From assembly GCA_049975425.1 (NCBI GenBank), contig JBNGDI010000003.1, positions 1 through 64,000 on the forward strand: a stretch of 64,000 bases of DNA, written 5' to 3'. The translations under genes and the position numbers were made by a program. Origin of the DNA: HyVt-105 sp049975425 (GTDB lineage Bacteria; Bacteroidota; Bacteroidia; Bacteroidales; VadinHA17). The notes beneath the pieces are model-generated. The model was given only the letters and a program-made list of their open reading frames with translations. It was not told the DNA's origin and did no database searches. The number at the start of each line of letters is the position of its first letter. Position 1 is the first letter of the stretch. Positions 43,235-52,294 of this stretch are shown here, in pieces.

Positions 43235-45694
43235 ATGAAGCTGTCGGATCTTAAGGTAGAAGAAGAAGGGATTATTGTCAAGGTGAAAGGACGGGGAACT
43301 TTTCGCAAAAGGATCATTGAGATGGGGTTTGTCAGGGGAAAGAAGGTGAAAGTAGTACGGAACGCACCCCTGAATGATCCGGTGGAATACCGGATCATGG
43401 ACTATGAAGTATCCCTGCGCAGAAGTGAAGCCTCCCTGATCGAGGTAATTACAGAAAAAGAAGCCCGTGAAGAACACCTCACTCCCTTTAACGGGGTGTT
43501 TACCGAAGAGCACCTCAGAAGTTCGGCACGCGAAAAAGGAAAAAACATACAGGTAGCCCTGGTGGGCAACCCAAACTCGGGGAAAACCACCCTGTTCAAC
43601 TATGCCTCCAGCTCAAGGGAAAGGGTGGGAAACTACGGGGGAGTTACGGTAGATTCCAAAACCGCTGTTTTTCGTCACAGGGGATATACTTTTCATATCA
43701 CCGACCTGCCGGGAACCTATTCCCTTTCGGCCTATTCTCCCGAAGAACTGTTTGTGCGGAAGCATATTCTGCATGAAATGCCTGATATCGTGATCAACGT
43801 GGTGGATGCTTCAAACCTGGAAAGAAACCTGTATCTCACCACCCAGCTCATCGACATGGATGTACGGACCATCATGGCCCTGAACATGTATGATGACATG
43901 GCCCGAAGAGGGGCCAGGCTGGATCACGAAGCCCTGGGGAAACTGCTGGGGATCCCCATTGTTCCTACTGTAGCTTCACGCGGAAGGGGGATACGGAATC
44001 TCTTCGATAAGATTATTGAAGTATATTCCGACGAAGACCCGGTGGTAAGGCACGTTCATATCAATTATGGTCAGGAAGTGGAAGCATCCCTGGAAAAGAT
44101 CCAGGATAAAATCTGGGAAAACAAGAACCTGACCGACCGGGTTTCCTCCCGGTTCTATGCCATCAAGCTGCTTGAAAACGACCGGTCGGTATTCGTCACC
44201 CTTACTCCCTTTCCGAATTATCAGGAAATCAGAAAAACTGCCGTTGAAGAAATGGAACGGCTCAGGAAGGTTTTCAGGGAAGATACGGAAACCATCATTG
44301 CCGATGCCCGCTACGGATTCATTGCCGGAGCCCTGAGGGAAACCCTGCGCCAGCCTCTGCTGAGCCATAACAGGATCACCGAAGGAATAGACCGTATCCT
44401 CACCCACCGGATCCTTGGATTCCCGTTTTTTCTGTTGTTCATGTTCATCACCTTTTTCAGCACTTTCAGGCTGGGGGAGTATCCTATGCAATGGATCGAC
44501 AGCCTGGTCTCTTTCATTGGCAACCTCATTGACGGGAACATGGCTGCAGGTCCCCTGCACGACCTGCTGATCGACGGAATCATCGGCGGGGTGGGAAGCG
44601 TGATCGTGTTCCTGCCCAATATCCTGATCCTTTTTTTCTTCATCTCCTTGATGGAAGACACCGGCTACATGGCCCGGGCAGCTTTTATCATGGATAAGAT
44701 CATGCACCGCATCGGTCTGCACGGCAAATCGTTCATCCCCCTCATCATGGGCTTTGGATGCAACGTGCCTGCAATTATGGCTACCCGAACCATTGAAGAC
44801 CCAAAGAACCGCCTGCTGACTATTCTGATCAACCCGTTTATGTCATGCAGTGCGCGCCTGCCGGTGTATATCCTGCTGATCGGAGCCTTTTTCCCTCAGT
44901 TTCCCGGCCTGATGCTCTTTGCTGTATACCTTACCGGGATAATCATGGCTGCAGGTACAGCCGTGCTGTTCAACAAAACCCTCTTCCGGAGCCGGGAAGC
45001 CCCATTTGTCATGGAACTTCCACCCTACCGGGTCCCGACCATCCGCAGCCTGCTGAAACATATGTGGCACAAGGGAGAACAATACCTGAAAAAAATGGGA
45101 GGTGTGATCCTGGTGGCATCCATACTGATCTGGGCCCTGGGATATTATCCACGCCCCCCGGAACCAGCAGAAACAACCGGCAAAGGGACCACCCAAACGG
45201 CCTTGAACATGACACAGGAAACAAAAACCGGCGAAACGGAATATAATCCCGGAAGTACAGAAAAAAATGCGGAATCTTATATTGTCAGAATCGGGCACTT
45301 CATTGAACCCGCGCTGCGCCCTCTGGGATTCAACTGGAAAATGGGCGTCAGCCTGCTAACCGGCATTGCCGCCAAGGAGGTGGTGGTCAGTACACTGGGC
45401 GTGCTGCACCAGACTGAAACCCAGGAAGGATCCGATTATGAAACCCTCATCAGCAAATTGCAGGAAGAAAAATATGAATCCGGTCCCCAGAAAGGAGAAA
45501 AGGTGTACAATCCATTATCCGCCCTGTCGTTCCTTTTGTTCATCCTGATCTATTTCCCCTGTGTGGCCGTGGTGGCGGCAGTGAAAAAAGAAACCGGCAA
45601 ATGGCAGTGGGCTTTGTTCATGATCGTATACACCACAAGCCTGGCCTGGCTGGTTTCGTTTGCTGTGTATCAAATTGGTAATTGGATCTTCTGA
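43235..45694 (+). CDS. feoB: FeoA-FeoB fusion, ferrous iron transporter
   Basis: FeoB imports Fe2+ across the inner membrane. This 819-residue protein carries a FeoA (SH3-like) domain at residues 1-75 (GRGTFRKRIIEMGFVRGKKVKVV). The GTPase domain has G1 in GNPNSGKTT, G3 in DLPGTYS and G4 in NMYDD. From about residue 395 come the membrane gates (FGCNVPAIMATRT, SCSARLPVYILLIGAFFP, GIAAKEVVVSTLGVL). A Lys/Thr-rich periplasmic insert lies near residues 640-690. The FeoA-FeoB fusion is common in Bacteroidota. The Cys-rich small gene follows 15 bp later. Confidence 0.96.
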   Translation: MKLSDLKVEEEGIIVKVKGRGTFRKRIIEMGFVRGKKVKVVRNAPLNDPVEYRIMDYEVSLRRSEASLIEVITEKEAREEHLTPFNGVFTEEHLRSSAREKGKNIQVALVGNPNSGKTTLFNYASSSRERVGNYGGVTVDSKTAVFRHRGYTFHITDLPGTYSLSAYSPEELFVRKHILHEMPDIVINVVDASNLERNLYLTTQLIDMDVRTIMALNMYDDMARRGARLDHEALGKLLGIPIVPTVASRGRGIRNLFDKIIEVYSDEDPVVRHVHINYGQEVEASLEKIQDKIWENKNLTDRVSSRFYAIKLLENDRSVFVTLTPFPNYQEIRKTAVEEMERLRKVFREDTETIIADARYGFIAGALRETLRQPLLSHNRITEGIDRILTHRILGFPFFLLFMFITFFSTFRLGEYPMQWIDSLVSFIGNLIDGNMAAGPLHDLLIDGIIGGVGSVIVFLPNILILFFFISLMEDTGYMARAAFIMDKIMHRIGLHGKSFIPLIMGFGCNVPAIMATRTIEDPKNRLLTILINPFMSCSARLPVYILLIGAFFPQFPGLMLFAVYLTGIIMAAGTAVLFNKTLFRSREAPFVMELPPYRVPTIRSLLKHMWHKGEQYLKKMGGVILVASILIWALGYYPRPPEPAETTGKGTTQTALNMTQETKTGETEYNPGSTEKNAESYIVRIGHFIEPALRPLGFNWKMGVSLLTGIAAKEVVVSTLGVLHQTETQEGSDYETLISKLQEEKYESGPQKGEKVYNPLSALSFLLFILIYFPCVAVVAAVKKETGKWQWALFMIVYTTSLAWLVSFAVYQIGNWIF

Positions 45695-45709
45695 ACGGAG
45701 AAAGAAAAC

Positions 45710-45973
45710 ATGTGCATTTCAGAAATAATTTTTATTCATACCGTTCCTTTTCAGGAAGGAATAACCCTGGTGCTTGTCGCCGCAGCCGCAATATACAGCC
45801 TGTATAAACTGATTATGCTGTTTGTGCCCGGAAAAACAACTGTTCAGGGACGGGAGCTGTGCGGAACCTGCTCGCACTGCCGGCATTTACTGCCTGATAA
45901 AAGAAAATACAAAAGACATTCTTTTTTCAGGAACATTCCTGAATGGCCGCCCCAACATAATGACGGATTTTAA
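45710..45973 (+). CDS. FeoB-associated Cys-rich membrane protein
   Basis: The 87-residue protein has one membrane helix (ITLVLVAAAAIYSLYKLIMLFV), then a Cys cluster (ELCGTCSHCRHL) and basic tail. It lies directly after feoB, and such small Cys-rich membrane proteins are known FeoB partners in this phylum. Its tail may bind iron or regulate transport; this is inferred. Confidence 0.7.
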   Translation: MCISEIIFIHTVPFQEGITLVLVAAAAIYSLYKLIMLFVPGKTTVQGRELCGTCSHCRHLLPDKRKYKRHSFFRNIPEWPPQHNDGF

Positions 45974-46000
45974 TTTTTTTATATTTTTGTCATCTGAATC

Positions 46001-46465
46001 ATGAAAAAAGTCCGGCATATCCTGTCTCTGGTCATTGCACTGTTCCTGACAGCCGCTACCACAGGAAGTTTTTTTTATGCCCACCACTGCCGGAACCTGC
46101 AGCAAACATCCATTTTATGGGAATACCCGGAAGAAAACTGCTGCAATCACCACAAATCATGCTGTACGGAAAAACCGGCCACCGGACCCACCGATGATCA
46201 AACGGTTTTCAGTCCCGTTCCATGCTGCTCTACCTACCCGGTATACCTGGTTCTGGATACCGATTATGATACGACCCGGTCAGACCAGACTGTACATCCC
46301 ATCTCACAGGGAATGATCCTTCGGATAGCGTGTTTCCCGCAGGACAACCATACCGGCCACTCATTTCAAACCCTTTTCATTAGCAAATCTCCGCCCAGGC
46401 TGAGCGGGCGGAAGCTCGTTCTCTTCATGCATCAGCAAAAGATCCCTTCCCCTTCAGCAGCATAA
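46001..46465 (+). CDS. HYC_CC_PP-type envelope protein
   Basis: The 154-residue protein has a signal or anchor helix (ILSLVIALFLTAATTGSFF) followed by AHHC, CCNHHKSCC, PCCSTYP and KSPPRLSGRK. These Cys/His pairs and the PP motif match the HYC_CC_PP family next to TonB receptors of Bacteroidota. Metal or heme/copper handling in the envelope is likely. An exact TAnnTTTG box (TATTTTTG) is at 45982-45989, very close to the ATG. Confidence 0.7.
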   Translation: MKKVRHILSLVIALFLTAATTGSFFYAHHCRNLQQTSILWEYPEENCCNHHKSCCTEKPATGPTDDQTVFSPVPCCSTYPVYLVLDTDYDTTRSDQTVHPISQGMILRIACFPQDNHTGHSFQTLFISKSPPRLSGRKLVLFMHQQKIPSPSAA

Positions 46466-46537
46466 GCATTCCTGCTTCGCCGGAACTCCGGTTTTGTTGT
46501 TTGTTTCAAGTATTCATTACTGAAGGAAAAAATCACA

Positions 46538-48754
46538 ATGAATTTCAGAATACTGATGTCCCTCCTTCTGTTAGGGGCCAACACACTCAGTAACGGACAA
46601 TCCGTTACAGGATATATCTTTGAAAAAACGGAAAATGAACAGCCCGTTCCCCTGCCCGGGGTTAACGTTTACTGGATGAATACCACCCGGGGAACCGTAA
46701 CCGATAAAAACGGATATTTTCAGATACTGAAGGAAGGCTCTCACGACCATATGCTGGTTTTCAGCTATGTGGGCCATATCAGCGACACGGTGCATGTTCA
46801 CGAACCATTCGAACCCATCGAAATATACCTTCTCAATGAGCTTTCCCTCGATGAAGTCACCATCCATGGAAAACAGAAAGGAAGCCATCTGGACAGAATG
46901 AATCCCATTCACACCCAGGTGATCAGCGGAGCTGGTCTGCAACAGGCAGCATGCTGCAACCTTTCCGAAAGCTTTGAAAACAGTGCCACCGTTGATGTAA
47001 ACTTTACCGATGCTCTCACCGGGGCGAAACAAATCGAACTGCTGGGCCTGGCCGGTGTGTATTCGCAGATGATGACCGAAAACATCCCGAATCTGAGAGG
47101 ACTGAGCAGTACCTTCGGACTGGCCTATGTGCCCGGAAGCTGGATGGAATCCATCCAGGTGTCAAAAGGGACCTCTTCTGTGGTAAACGGCTTCGAATCG
47201 GTTACCGGGCAGATCAATATCGAGTATAAGAAACCTGAAGACAGCGAAAAACTCTTCCTGAATTTCTACGCCAACCATTTCAGGAAAGCCGAAGCCAATG
47301 TGAACTCCTCTGTAAAGCTGTCGGAAAAATGGAGTACCATGGTCCTTGCCCACGGGGAATGGAAGGACCACTCCTCCGACATCAACGGTGACGGATTCAT
47401 CGATATGCCCCTGATGAAGCAGTACAACCTGATGAACCGCTGGAAATACCAGGGAACCCGAGGGCTGGAAAGCCGGTTTGGTTTTTCCGTGCTCGGTGAA
47501 GAAAGAACCGGCGGTGAACTCCGTTACAACTCAGAACTGCCTTCCACACCGGCCAACGGATACGGAATCAGTCTGAATACCCTGCGGGTGGAAGGCTACA
47601 ATAAAACCGGATTTGTATTTCAGAACAAACCGGCCACCAGCCTGGGCTTTATTACCCATTACAGCCACCACCGCCAGTTATCCCTGTATGGATTCAACAC
47701 ATACGAAGGCAGGCAAAACAGCCTGTATATGAACATGATCTATCAGTCGTTTATAGGCGATACCCGGCATGAATACCGTACCGGCATCAGCCTGACGAAC
47801 GACCGGTTCGACGAAAAAGTGAACCAATATCCGTATCAACGCACGGAGACCATTCCCGGGATATTTTTTCAGTACACCTGGAAGCCACGGGAAGACTTTA
47901 CCCTCATGACCGGTATCCGGGCCGACTGGCATAATCGATGGGGAGTGTTTTATACTCCCAGATTACATCTCCGAACAGAAATTACTCCTTCCACCACCCT
48001 CAGGGTGTCGGCAGGCCGTGGGTTTCGCACAGCCAGTGTGTTTGCTGAGCATTCATTCCTGCTGGCCAGCTCCAGGGAAGTGGAGGTACTGGAAGAACCC
48101 GGACAGGAAAAAGCCTGGAACTACGGACTTACCCTCAGCCAGCATTTCTCTTTACTGGGTACCGAATGGACCTTCAGTGCGGAATACCACCGAACCAGCT
48201 TCCAGAACCAGGTAGTGGTTGATGTTTACAGGGATCCGGCTGCCATCTCCATATATAATCTGCAGGGCCCCTCCTGGTCCAACAGCCTGCAGCTTAACCT
48301 CAATGCCACCCCGCTTACCCGTTTCGATGTGGTACTGGGATACCGGCTGAACGATGTAAAAACCACAATCAATGAGGAACTGGTGGAGAAACCCCTGGTA
48401 AACAGGCACAAAGGACTGGTGAACCTGAGCTATGCCACCCGCCTGAGTAAATGGCAGTTTGACTTCACCTGGCAGTACAACGGGGGAGGCAGACTGACAC
48501 CCACCGGCGGGTTTCCACCCGAATACCGTCGCCCCGACCGGTTCAATCCCTATTCCGTTATCAACACACAAATCACCCGCCGTTTCCGTTACTGGAACAT
48601 TTACCTCGGAACGGAAAACCTGGGAAATTTCCGCCAGACAAATCCCATACTGGCATGGGATGATCCATTCGGTCCTTATTTCGATGCCTCCATGGTATGG
48701 GGACCCATCGAAGGCAGAAAAATATATGCGGGTATCCGGATCAATATTGACTAA
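46538..48754 (+). CDS. TonB-dependent outer-membrane receptor
   Basis: The 738-residue receptor has a signal peptide (MNFRILMSLLLLGANTLSNGQ), a carboxypeptidase-regulatory-like domain (TGYIFEKTE...DKNGYFQI) and a plug with QAACCNLSESFENSATVDV and IPNLRGLSSTFGLAYVPG. The barrel ends GRKIYAGIRINID. The AACCNLSESFE segment recurs in receptors paired with HYC_CC_PP proteins. The substrate is probably a metal complex (copper, iron or another metal), judged by neighbours only. It starts 72 bp after the HYC_CC_PP gene. Confidence 0.92.
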   Translation: MNFRILMSLLLLGANTLSNGQSVTGYIFEKTENEQPVPLPGVNVYWMNTTRGTVTDKNGYFQILKEGSHDHMLVFSYVGHISDTVHVHEPFEPIEIYLLNELSLDEVTIHGKQKGSHLDRMNPIHTQVISGAGLQQAACCNLSESFENSATVDVNFTDALTGAKQIELLGLAGVYSQMMTENIPNLRGLSSTFGLAYVPGSWMESIQVSKGTSSVVNGFESVTGQINIEYKKPEDSEKLFLNFYANHFRKAEANVNSSVKLSEKWSTMVLAHGEWKDHSSDINGDGFIDMPLMKQYNLMNRWKYQGTRGLESRFGFSVLGEERTGGELRYNSELPSTPANGYGISLNTLRVEGYNKTGFVFQNKPATSLGFITHYSHHRQLSLYGFNTYEGRQNSLYMNMIYQSFIGDTRHEYRTGISLTNDRFDEKVNQYPYQRTETIPGIFFQYTWKPREDFTLMTGIRADWHNRWGVFYTPRLHLRTEITPSTTLRVSAGRGFRTASVFAEHSFLLASSREVEVLEEPGQEKAWNYGLTLSQHFSLLGTEWTFSAEYHRTSFQNQVVVDVYRDPAAISIYNLQGPSWSNSLQLNLNATPLTRFDVVLGYRLNDVKTTINEELVEKPLVNRHKGLVNLSYATRLSKWQFDFTWQYNGGGRLTPTGGFPPEYRRPDRFNPYSVINTQITRRFRYWNIYLGTENLGNFRQTNPILAWDDPFGPYFDASMVWGPIEGRKIYAGIRINID

Positions 48755-48802
48755 CCATCCAGCGGAAAACGTTTCATAATGTCAACCAAAAAACCACTCA
48801 AC

Positions 48803-49186
48803 ATGAAAAAAGAATTCATTACAAGGTTCTTACTGGCAGCAACCCTTCTTTTGCTCTCTCTGCCCGGATATACACAGAAACCCCTGAAGGAAAAGCTTAC
48901 CGTTACCTTTCACTCCAGTATGCATTGCGAAGATTGCGTGCAAACCCTTACCAAAAGCCTGGCTTTCGAAAAGGGAGTAACCGACCTGAAATTTGACCTG
49001 GAAAAAAACCTCATTACCATTGAGTACAAAAACTGGAAAACCGATCCCGGCAAGCTCCGTAAAGTGATCCTGGAAACGGGTTTCAAGGCAGAAGAAGTGA
49101 AGGAAAAGGAAAAGGAAAAGGAAAAGGAAAAGGAAAACAAAAAGGAAAAAGATCCGGGCAACCAGGATGCTCCGGAAAAAACCTGA
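48803..49186 (+). CDS. Exported heavy-metal-associated domain protein
   Basis: From ATG 48803 the 127-residue product has a Sec signal (LLAATLLLLSLPGYTQ) and one HMA fold with the metal motif M-H-C-E-D-C (VTFHSSMHCEDCVQTL). Lys-Glu repeats follow (E-K-E-K...), encoded by the tandem hexamer at 49101-49136. An exported HMA domain suggests envelope metal binding or delivery to the receptor module. A longer start at 48779 adds eight residues. Confidence 0.82.
   Translation: MKKEFITRFLLAATLLLLSLPGYTQKPLKEKLTVTFHSSMHCEDCVQTLTKSLAFEKGVTDLKFDLEKNLITIEYKNWKTDPGKLRKVILETGFKAEEVKEKEKEKEKEKENKKEKDPGNQDAPEKT
49101..49136 (+). repeat. Tandem hexamer repeat (AGGAAA)x6 in coding DNA
   Basis: Six copies of AGGAAA run in frame in the HMA-domain gene and encode alternating Lys-Glu. 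The unit is a multiple of three, so slippage would change tail length without a frameshift. Confidence 0.85.
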
Positions 49187-49193
49187 ATATTGA

Positions 49194-49201
49194 ATATATT
49201 T
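49194..49201 (+). promoter_or_regulatory. Possible -7 box before the OB-fold lipoprotein gene
   Basis: TATATTTG is an exact TAnnTTTG match 32 bp before the ATG at 49234, in the 47-bp gap after the HMA gene. No -33 box is clear, so this may be a secondary start inside the operon. Confidence 0.35.
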
Positions 49202-49233
49202 GTTTATCCATTCAAACCACAAAATCTGAAGCC

Positions 49234-49827
49234 ATGAAAAAAATAGTTGCATTCGCTCTGCTCAGCCTGGTTATCGGCGCCGCCTGCCAGAACAGGGAAA
49301 AGAATCATGAATCCGCCAGTCAGCAGGTTACGGAAATAAGTATCCCCGATCTTCTGGCTCAGGCCGACCAGTATGTGGGCAATACGGTGAAGATCACCGG
49401 AATGGTCCAGCATGTATGCAAGGAAACAGGCAAAAGAATGTTCCTCATCGACCGGAAACCCGAAAACCGGATCCGCATAGATGTGAGCGGCGATATGGGG
49501 ACTTTCCCTGTGGAACTGGAAGGAAGCACTGTAGAAGTAATTGGAGAAATGAAAGTATTACGGATTGACGAAACCTACCTGCGGCAATGGGAAGAAGAGA
49601 TACAATCGGGCGAGAAGCTGGCCGAGGATAAAAAAATCCACACCGGAGGCGATTCGGCCGGCTCGCATGACGAGAGCAGCCAGCTGGGAGAAGCCGCCGA
49701 CCAGGGAACCCATACCGCAACAAAGGAGCAGATCGCCCGTTACCGGGAACAACTGGCTCAGAGCGACAGCGATCATCTGTCATTTTATTCGATTACCTGT
49801 CAGGAATACAGGGAAATTGAAGAATAA
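49234..49827 (+). CDS. OB-fold lipoprotein
   Basis: The 197-residue lipoprotein (signal ending IGAAC) has an OB-like domain: GNTVKITGMVQHVCKETGKRMFLID. The HVCKxxGKR motif recurs in Bacteroidota OB-fold proteins next to PepSY genes. A Cys near the C-terminus (YSITCQEY) could pair with it. A charged linker (residues 130-165) precedes the end. Metal or redox-cofactor handling at the envelope is suggested by context; no direct evidence. Confidence 0.72.
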   Translation: MKKIVAFALLSLVIGAACQNREKNHESASQQVTEISIPDLLAQADQYVGNTVKITGMVQHVCKETGKRMFLIDRKPENRIRIDVSGDMGTFPVELEGSTVEVIGEMKVLRIDETYLRQWEEEIQSGEKLAEDKKIHTGGDSAGSHDESSQLGEAADQGTHTATKEQIARYREQLAQSDSDHLSFYSITCQEYREIEE

Positions 49828-49836
49828 ACCACCGGT

Positions 49837-50394
49837 ATGAAATTCAACTGGAGAAAATGGATCCGGGTCATCCACCGTGATTTCGGTTATCTTTTTTTCG
49901 GGGCCACCATTGTCTATGGATTATCGGGCATTGCTCTGAATCACCTGGATGAATGGAACCCAAACTATATCATCGAGAACCGGGCTGTCCAGGTGAAATT
50001 CCCGGAAAATGTGTACGGGCTGTCGCGCGATGACGTACGGGAAATCATGGCACAGATCGGGGAAGAAAGGAATTTCAAGAATTTCTATTTCCCCGATGAT
50101 CAGTCGATGAAAGTCTTTATACGGGGCGGATCGGTCCTGTTCAACCTGGAAACCGGCCAGGGTCTTCTGGAAAGCATCAGGAGAAGGCCCGTATTTCACG
50201 AAGTGAATTTTCTTCACTACAATCCGGTCAGGTTGTGGACCTGGTTTTCCGATCTGTTCGCAGGGGCCCTGATCGTTCTGGCCATGACCGGACTTTTCAT
50301 GATCAAAGGGAAAAAAGGAATTACCGGCAGGGGGGCCTGGCTTACCGCCGTGGGAATACTTATACCTCTTGCATTTTTACTGATCTATCTTTAG
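49837..50394 (+). CDS. PepSY-associated transmembrane protein
   Basis: The 185-residue protein has an N-terminal helix (YLFFGATIVYGLSGIALNHLDEWNP), a periplasmic PepSY-like part and two C-terminal helices (LFAGALIVLAMTGLFMIKG, TAVGILIPLAFLLIYL). The HRDFGYLFFG and FLHYNPVRLWTWFSD motifs resemble PepSY_TM-like proteins linked to ferric reductase-type or metal uptake modules. It follows the OB-fold lipoprotein gene by 9 bp and ends the metal module. Confidence 0.78.
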   Translation: MKFNWRKWIRVIHRDFGYLFFGATIVYGLSGIALNHLDEWNPNYIIENRAVQVKFPENVYGLSRDDVREIMAQIGEERNFKNFYFPDDQSMKVFIRGGSVLFNLETGQGLLESIRRRPVFHEVNFLHYNPVRLWTWFSDLFAGALIVLAMTGLFMIKGKKGITGRGAWLTAVGILIPLAFLLIYL

Positions 50395-50446
50395 GGGGGA
50401 ACATCCGGAGAAAATTTCTATCTTTCCCTTTCAAATATATTCATCC

Positions 50447-50923
50447 ATGGACTATGTTCTTCTGGCCCTGGCCATCGCACTGATGATCGTGGGATTGCTC
50501 GGTTGTGTGCTGCCAGTCCTTCCCGGCCCTCCCCTCAGTTACATTGGTTTGCTCCTGGTCCACTTCACCCGCTGGGTCGATTTCAGCCCCCGCTTTCTGG
50601 TGATCATGGCCATGATAGCCGTTGTGGTAACAGTACTCGATTACATCGTTCCTATATGGGGTACCAAACGTTTCGGAGGTACCAAAGCGGGAATGTGGGG
50701 AGCCACCATCGGTATGGTGGTGGGAATATTCTTTTTCCCTCCTGTCGGCCTGATCCTCGGGCCTTTGATCGGAGCTATTGTCGGTGAAGCCATACGCGGA
50801 GCCGATGGCCGTCAATCCATTGTGGCGGGTATGGGATCACTGATGGGGTTCTTTCTGGGGATCGGCCTGAAGCTTGCCGCTTCCCTTGCCATGACCTACT
50901 ATTTCATTAAGTCCCTGCTCTGA
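50447..50923 (+). CDS. DUF456 membrane protein
   Basis: The 158-residue protein has four or five hydrophobic helices with GLLGCVLPVLPGPPLSYIGLLL, DYIVPIWGTKRFGGTKAGMWGATIG and GPLIGAIVGEAIRG, the DUF456 pattern. Function unknown; no clear link to its neighbours. Confidence 0.85.
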   Translation: MDYVLLALAIALMIVGLLGCVLPVLPGPPLSYIGLLLVHFTRWVDFSPRFLVIMAMIAVVVTVLDYIVPIWGTKRFGGTKAGMWGATIGMVVGIFFFPPVGLILGPLIGAIVGEAIRGADGRQSIVAGMGSLMGFFLGIGLKLAASLAMTYYFIKSLL

Positions 50924-50948
50924 GAAAGGCCTCTTATCCTGTTTTGTC

Positions 50949-50962
50949 CCGGTTTTTACCGG
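50949..50962. terminator. Short hairpin between convergent genes
   Basis: CCGGT (50949-50953), a TTTT loop and ACCGG (50958-50962) lie between the DUF456 gene and the convergent small membrane-protein gene. No strong T-run follows; weak terminator. Confidence 0.3.
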
Positions 50963-50994
50963 AAACGAATCTTTTATTAAACAGATGAATATCT

Positions 50995-51441
50995 TCAGAT
51001 CAAAATTCTTTTCATAGCCATCCATATCCATCCGAAAGGGGTGGTAGAGTAAAAAGGATGTGAACCGGGCCGGTATCCTTCCCTGATCAGGGAACGGATC
51101 TGCGGATGTTTTCTGTATACCGAAGCTTTTGACCGGACACCTGCCAGCCGGTAAAGAATGTGCATCAGCAGGACTCCTGCCAGTATAATCAGGAAGAAAG
51201 CCACAATCCCACGCTCAGTTTTATCAGCCAGAAGGTCCATGATCAGTCGGAAAACGGCGATGCATAAAAAAGCCACCCTGAGGATGGTTCCGGTTTTATG
51301 CACACGCGAGGCAAAGCAGCTGCGGGGAATCAAAACCTGTTTTGAACGGGCCTTGATGCTGCCCGCAGGACCGGTTCCGCCGGCAATCCCGGTAGCCTGA
51401 TGCAAATATATTTCCAGTGGATCTTCATCACGCCGGTCCAC
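50995..51441 (-). CDS. Small hypothetical membrane protein
   Basis: A 148-codon frame with a GTG start (51441) contains two hydrophobic helices (ILRVAFLCIAVFRLIMDLLA, IVAFFLIILAGVLLMHILYRLAG) and a basic C-terminus ending MAMKRILI. No family is recognised and the start is uncertain, since a shorter form is possible. It may be a real minor gene in the gap between DUF456 and the LytTR operon. Confidence 0.5.
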   Translation of the reverse strand: MDRRDEDPLEIYLHQATGIAGGTGPAGSIKARSKQVLIPRSCFASRVHKTGTILRVAFLCIAVFRLIMDLLADKTERGIVAFFLIILAGVLLMHILYRLAGVRSKASVYRKHPQIRSLIREGYRPGSHPFYSTTPFGWIWMAMKRILI

Positions 51442-51538
51442 ATGGGAGAACCAGCAGGATTCAGGTGATTAGGCATCTTTCATGAAGCACTTTTGAAAAG
51501 TCAGTTAGCAAACAAATATTCACCGCCTGCGCCGGCTA

Positions 51539-52294
51539 TTACATCATGGCCTCCTTCAGCCTTTCCATTCCCCCCTGGCTCATGCTGAGCTTCTCTCCTC
51601 CGTGCAACAGGGCCAGATAGCTCTCCCTGCCGTACTTTTCAATGCTCCGGATTTCTCTTACAGCCACAATATACGACCGGTGTATGCGGATGAATTCCTT
51701 CCCGTCCAGGCGATCTTCCAGGTATTTCATGGTCATTTTTTTCATGTACCGCTCCTTCAGGGTATGTATCTTCACATAATCATCCACCGCTTCAAAATAC
51801 CGGATATCGTCCAGTGAAAGTATATGGATGCGCGATCCTGCCTTCACCACCAGCCGTTCTATATTCTTTACCTGTTCCCTGGCCGCATTCATCAAGCCCT
51901 GCACCCCATCGCCGGCATTCCGGCCGCCGGTACGCTGCACGGCTTTATCCACCGCTTCCTTCAGGCGTTCCTCCGAAAAAGGCTTCAGCAGGTAATCCAC
52001 CGCGCTCAGTTCAAAAGCCCGGATAGCATACCGGTCGTAGGCTGTTACAAAAATCACGGCCGGCCATTCATCAAGCAGCTCCAGCATTTCCAGTCCGGTA
52101 AGCCTGGGCATCTGAATATCCAGGATCACCATATCGGGCCTGATTTCCTGAATGGCCTTTAATCCGGTAAAACCGTCGTCATACTCCCCAATTATTTCCA
52201 CAGAAGGATGATTGCGCAGGTAATACCTGATGATATCCCTGGCAGGCGCTTCATCGTCTATGATCAGGGTTGTGAGTTTTCTTTCCTTTTTCAT
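51539..52294 (-). CDS. LytTR-family response regulator
   Basis: The 251-residue protein has a receiver domain (TLIIDDEAPARDIIRYYL, phosphoacceptor Asp in PDMVILDIQMP) and a C-terminal LytTR DNA-binding domain (RLVVKAGSRIHILSLDDIRYFEAVDDYVKIH, FIRIHRSYIVAVREI). It overlaps the partner kinase gene by 4 bp. Likely controls envelope or cell-wall genes. Confidence 0.93.
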   Translation of the reverse strand: MKKERKLTTLIIDDEAPARDIIRYYLRNHPSVEIIGEYDDGFTGLKAIQEIRPDMVILDIQMPRLTGLEMLELLDEWPAVIFVTAYDRYAIRAFELSAVDYLLKPFSEERLKEAVDKAVQRTGGRNAGDGVQGLMNAAREQVKNIERLVVKAGSRIHILSLDDIRYFEAVDDYVKIHTLKERYMKKMTMKYLEDRLDGKEFIRIHRSYIVAVREIRSIEKYGRESYLALLHGGEKLSMSQGGMERLKEAMM

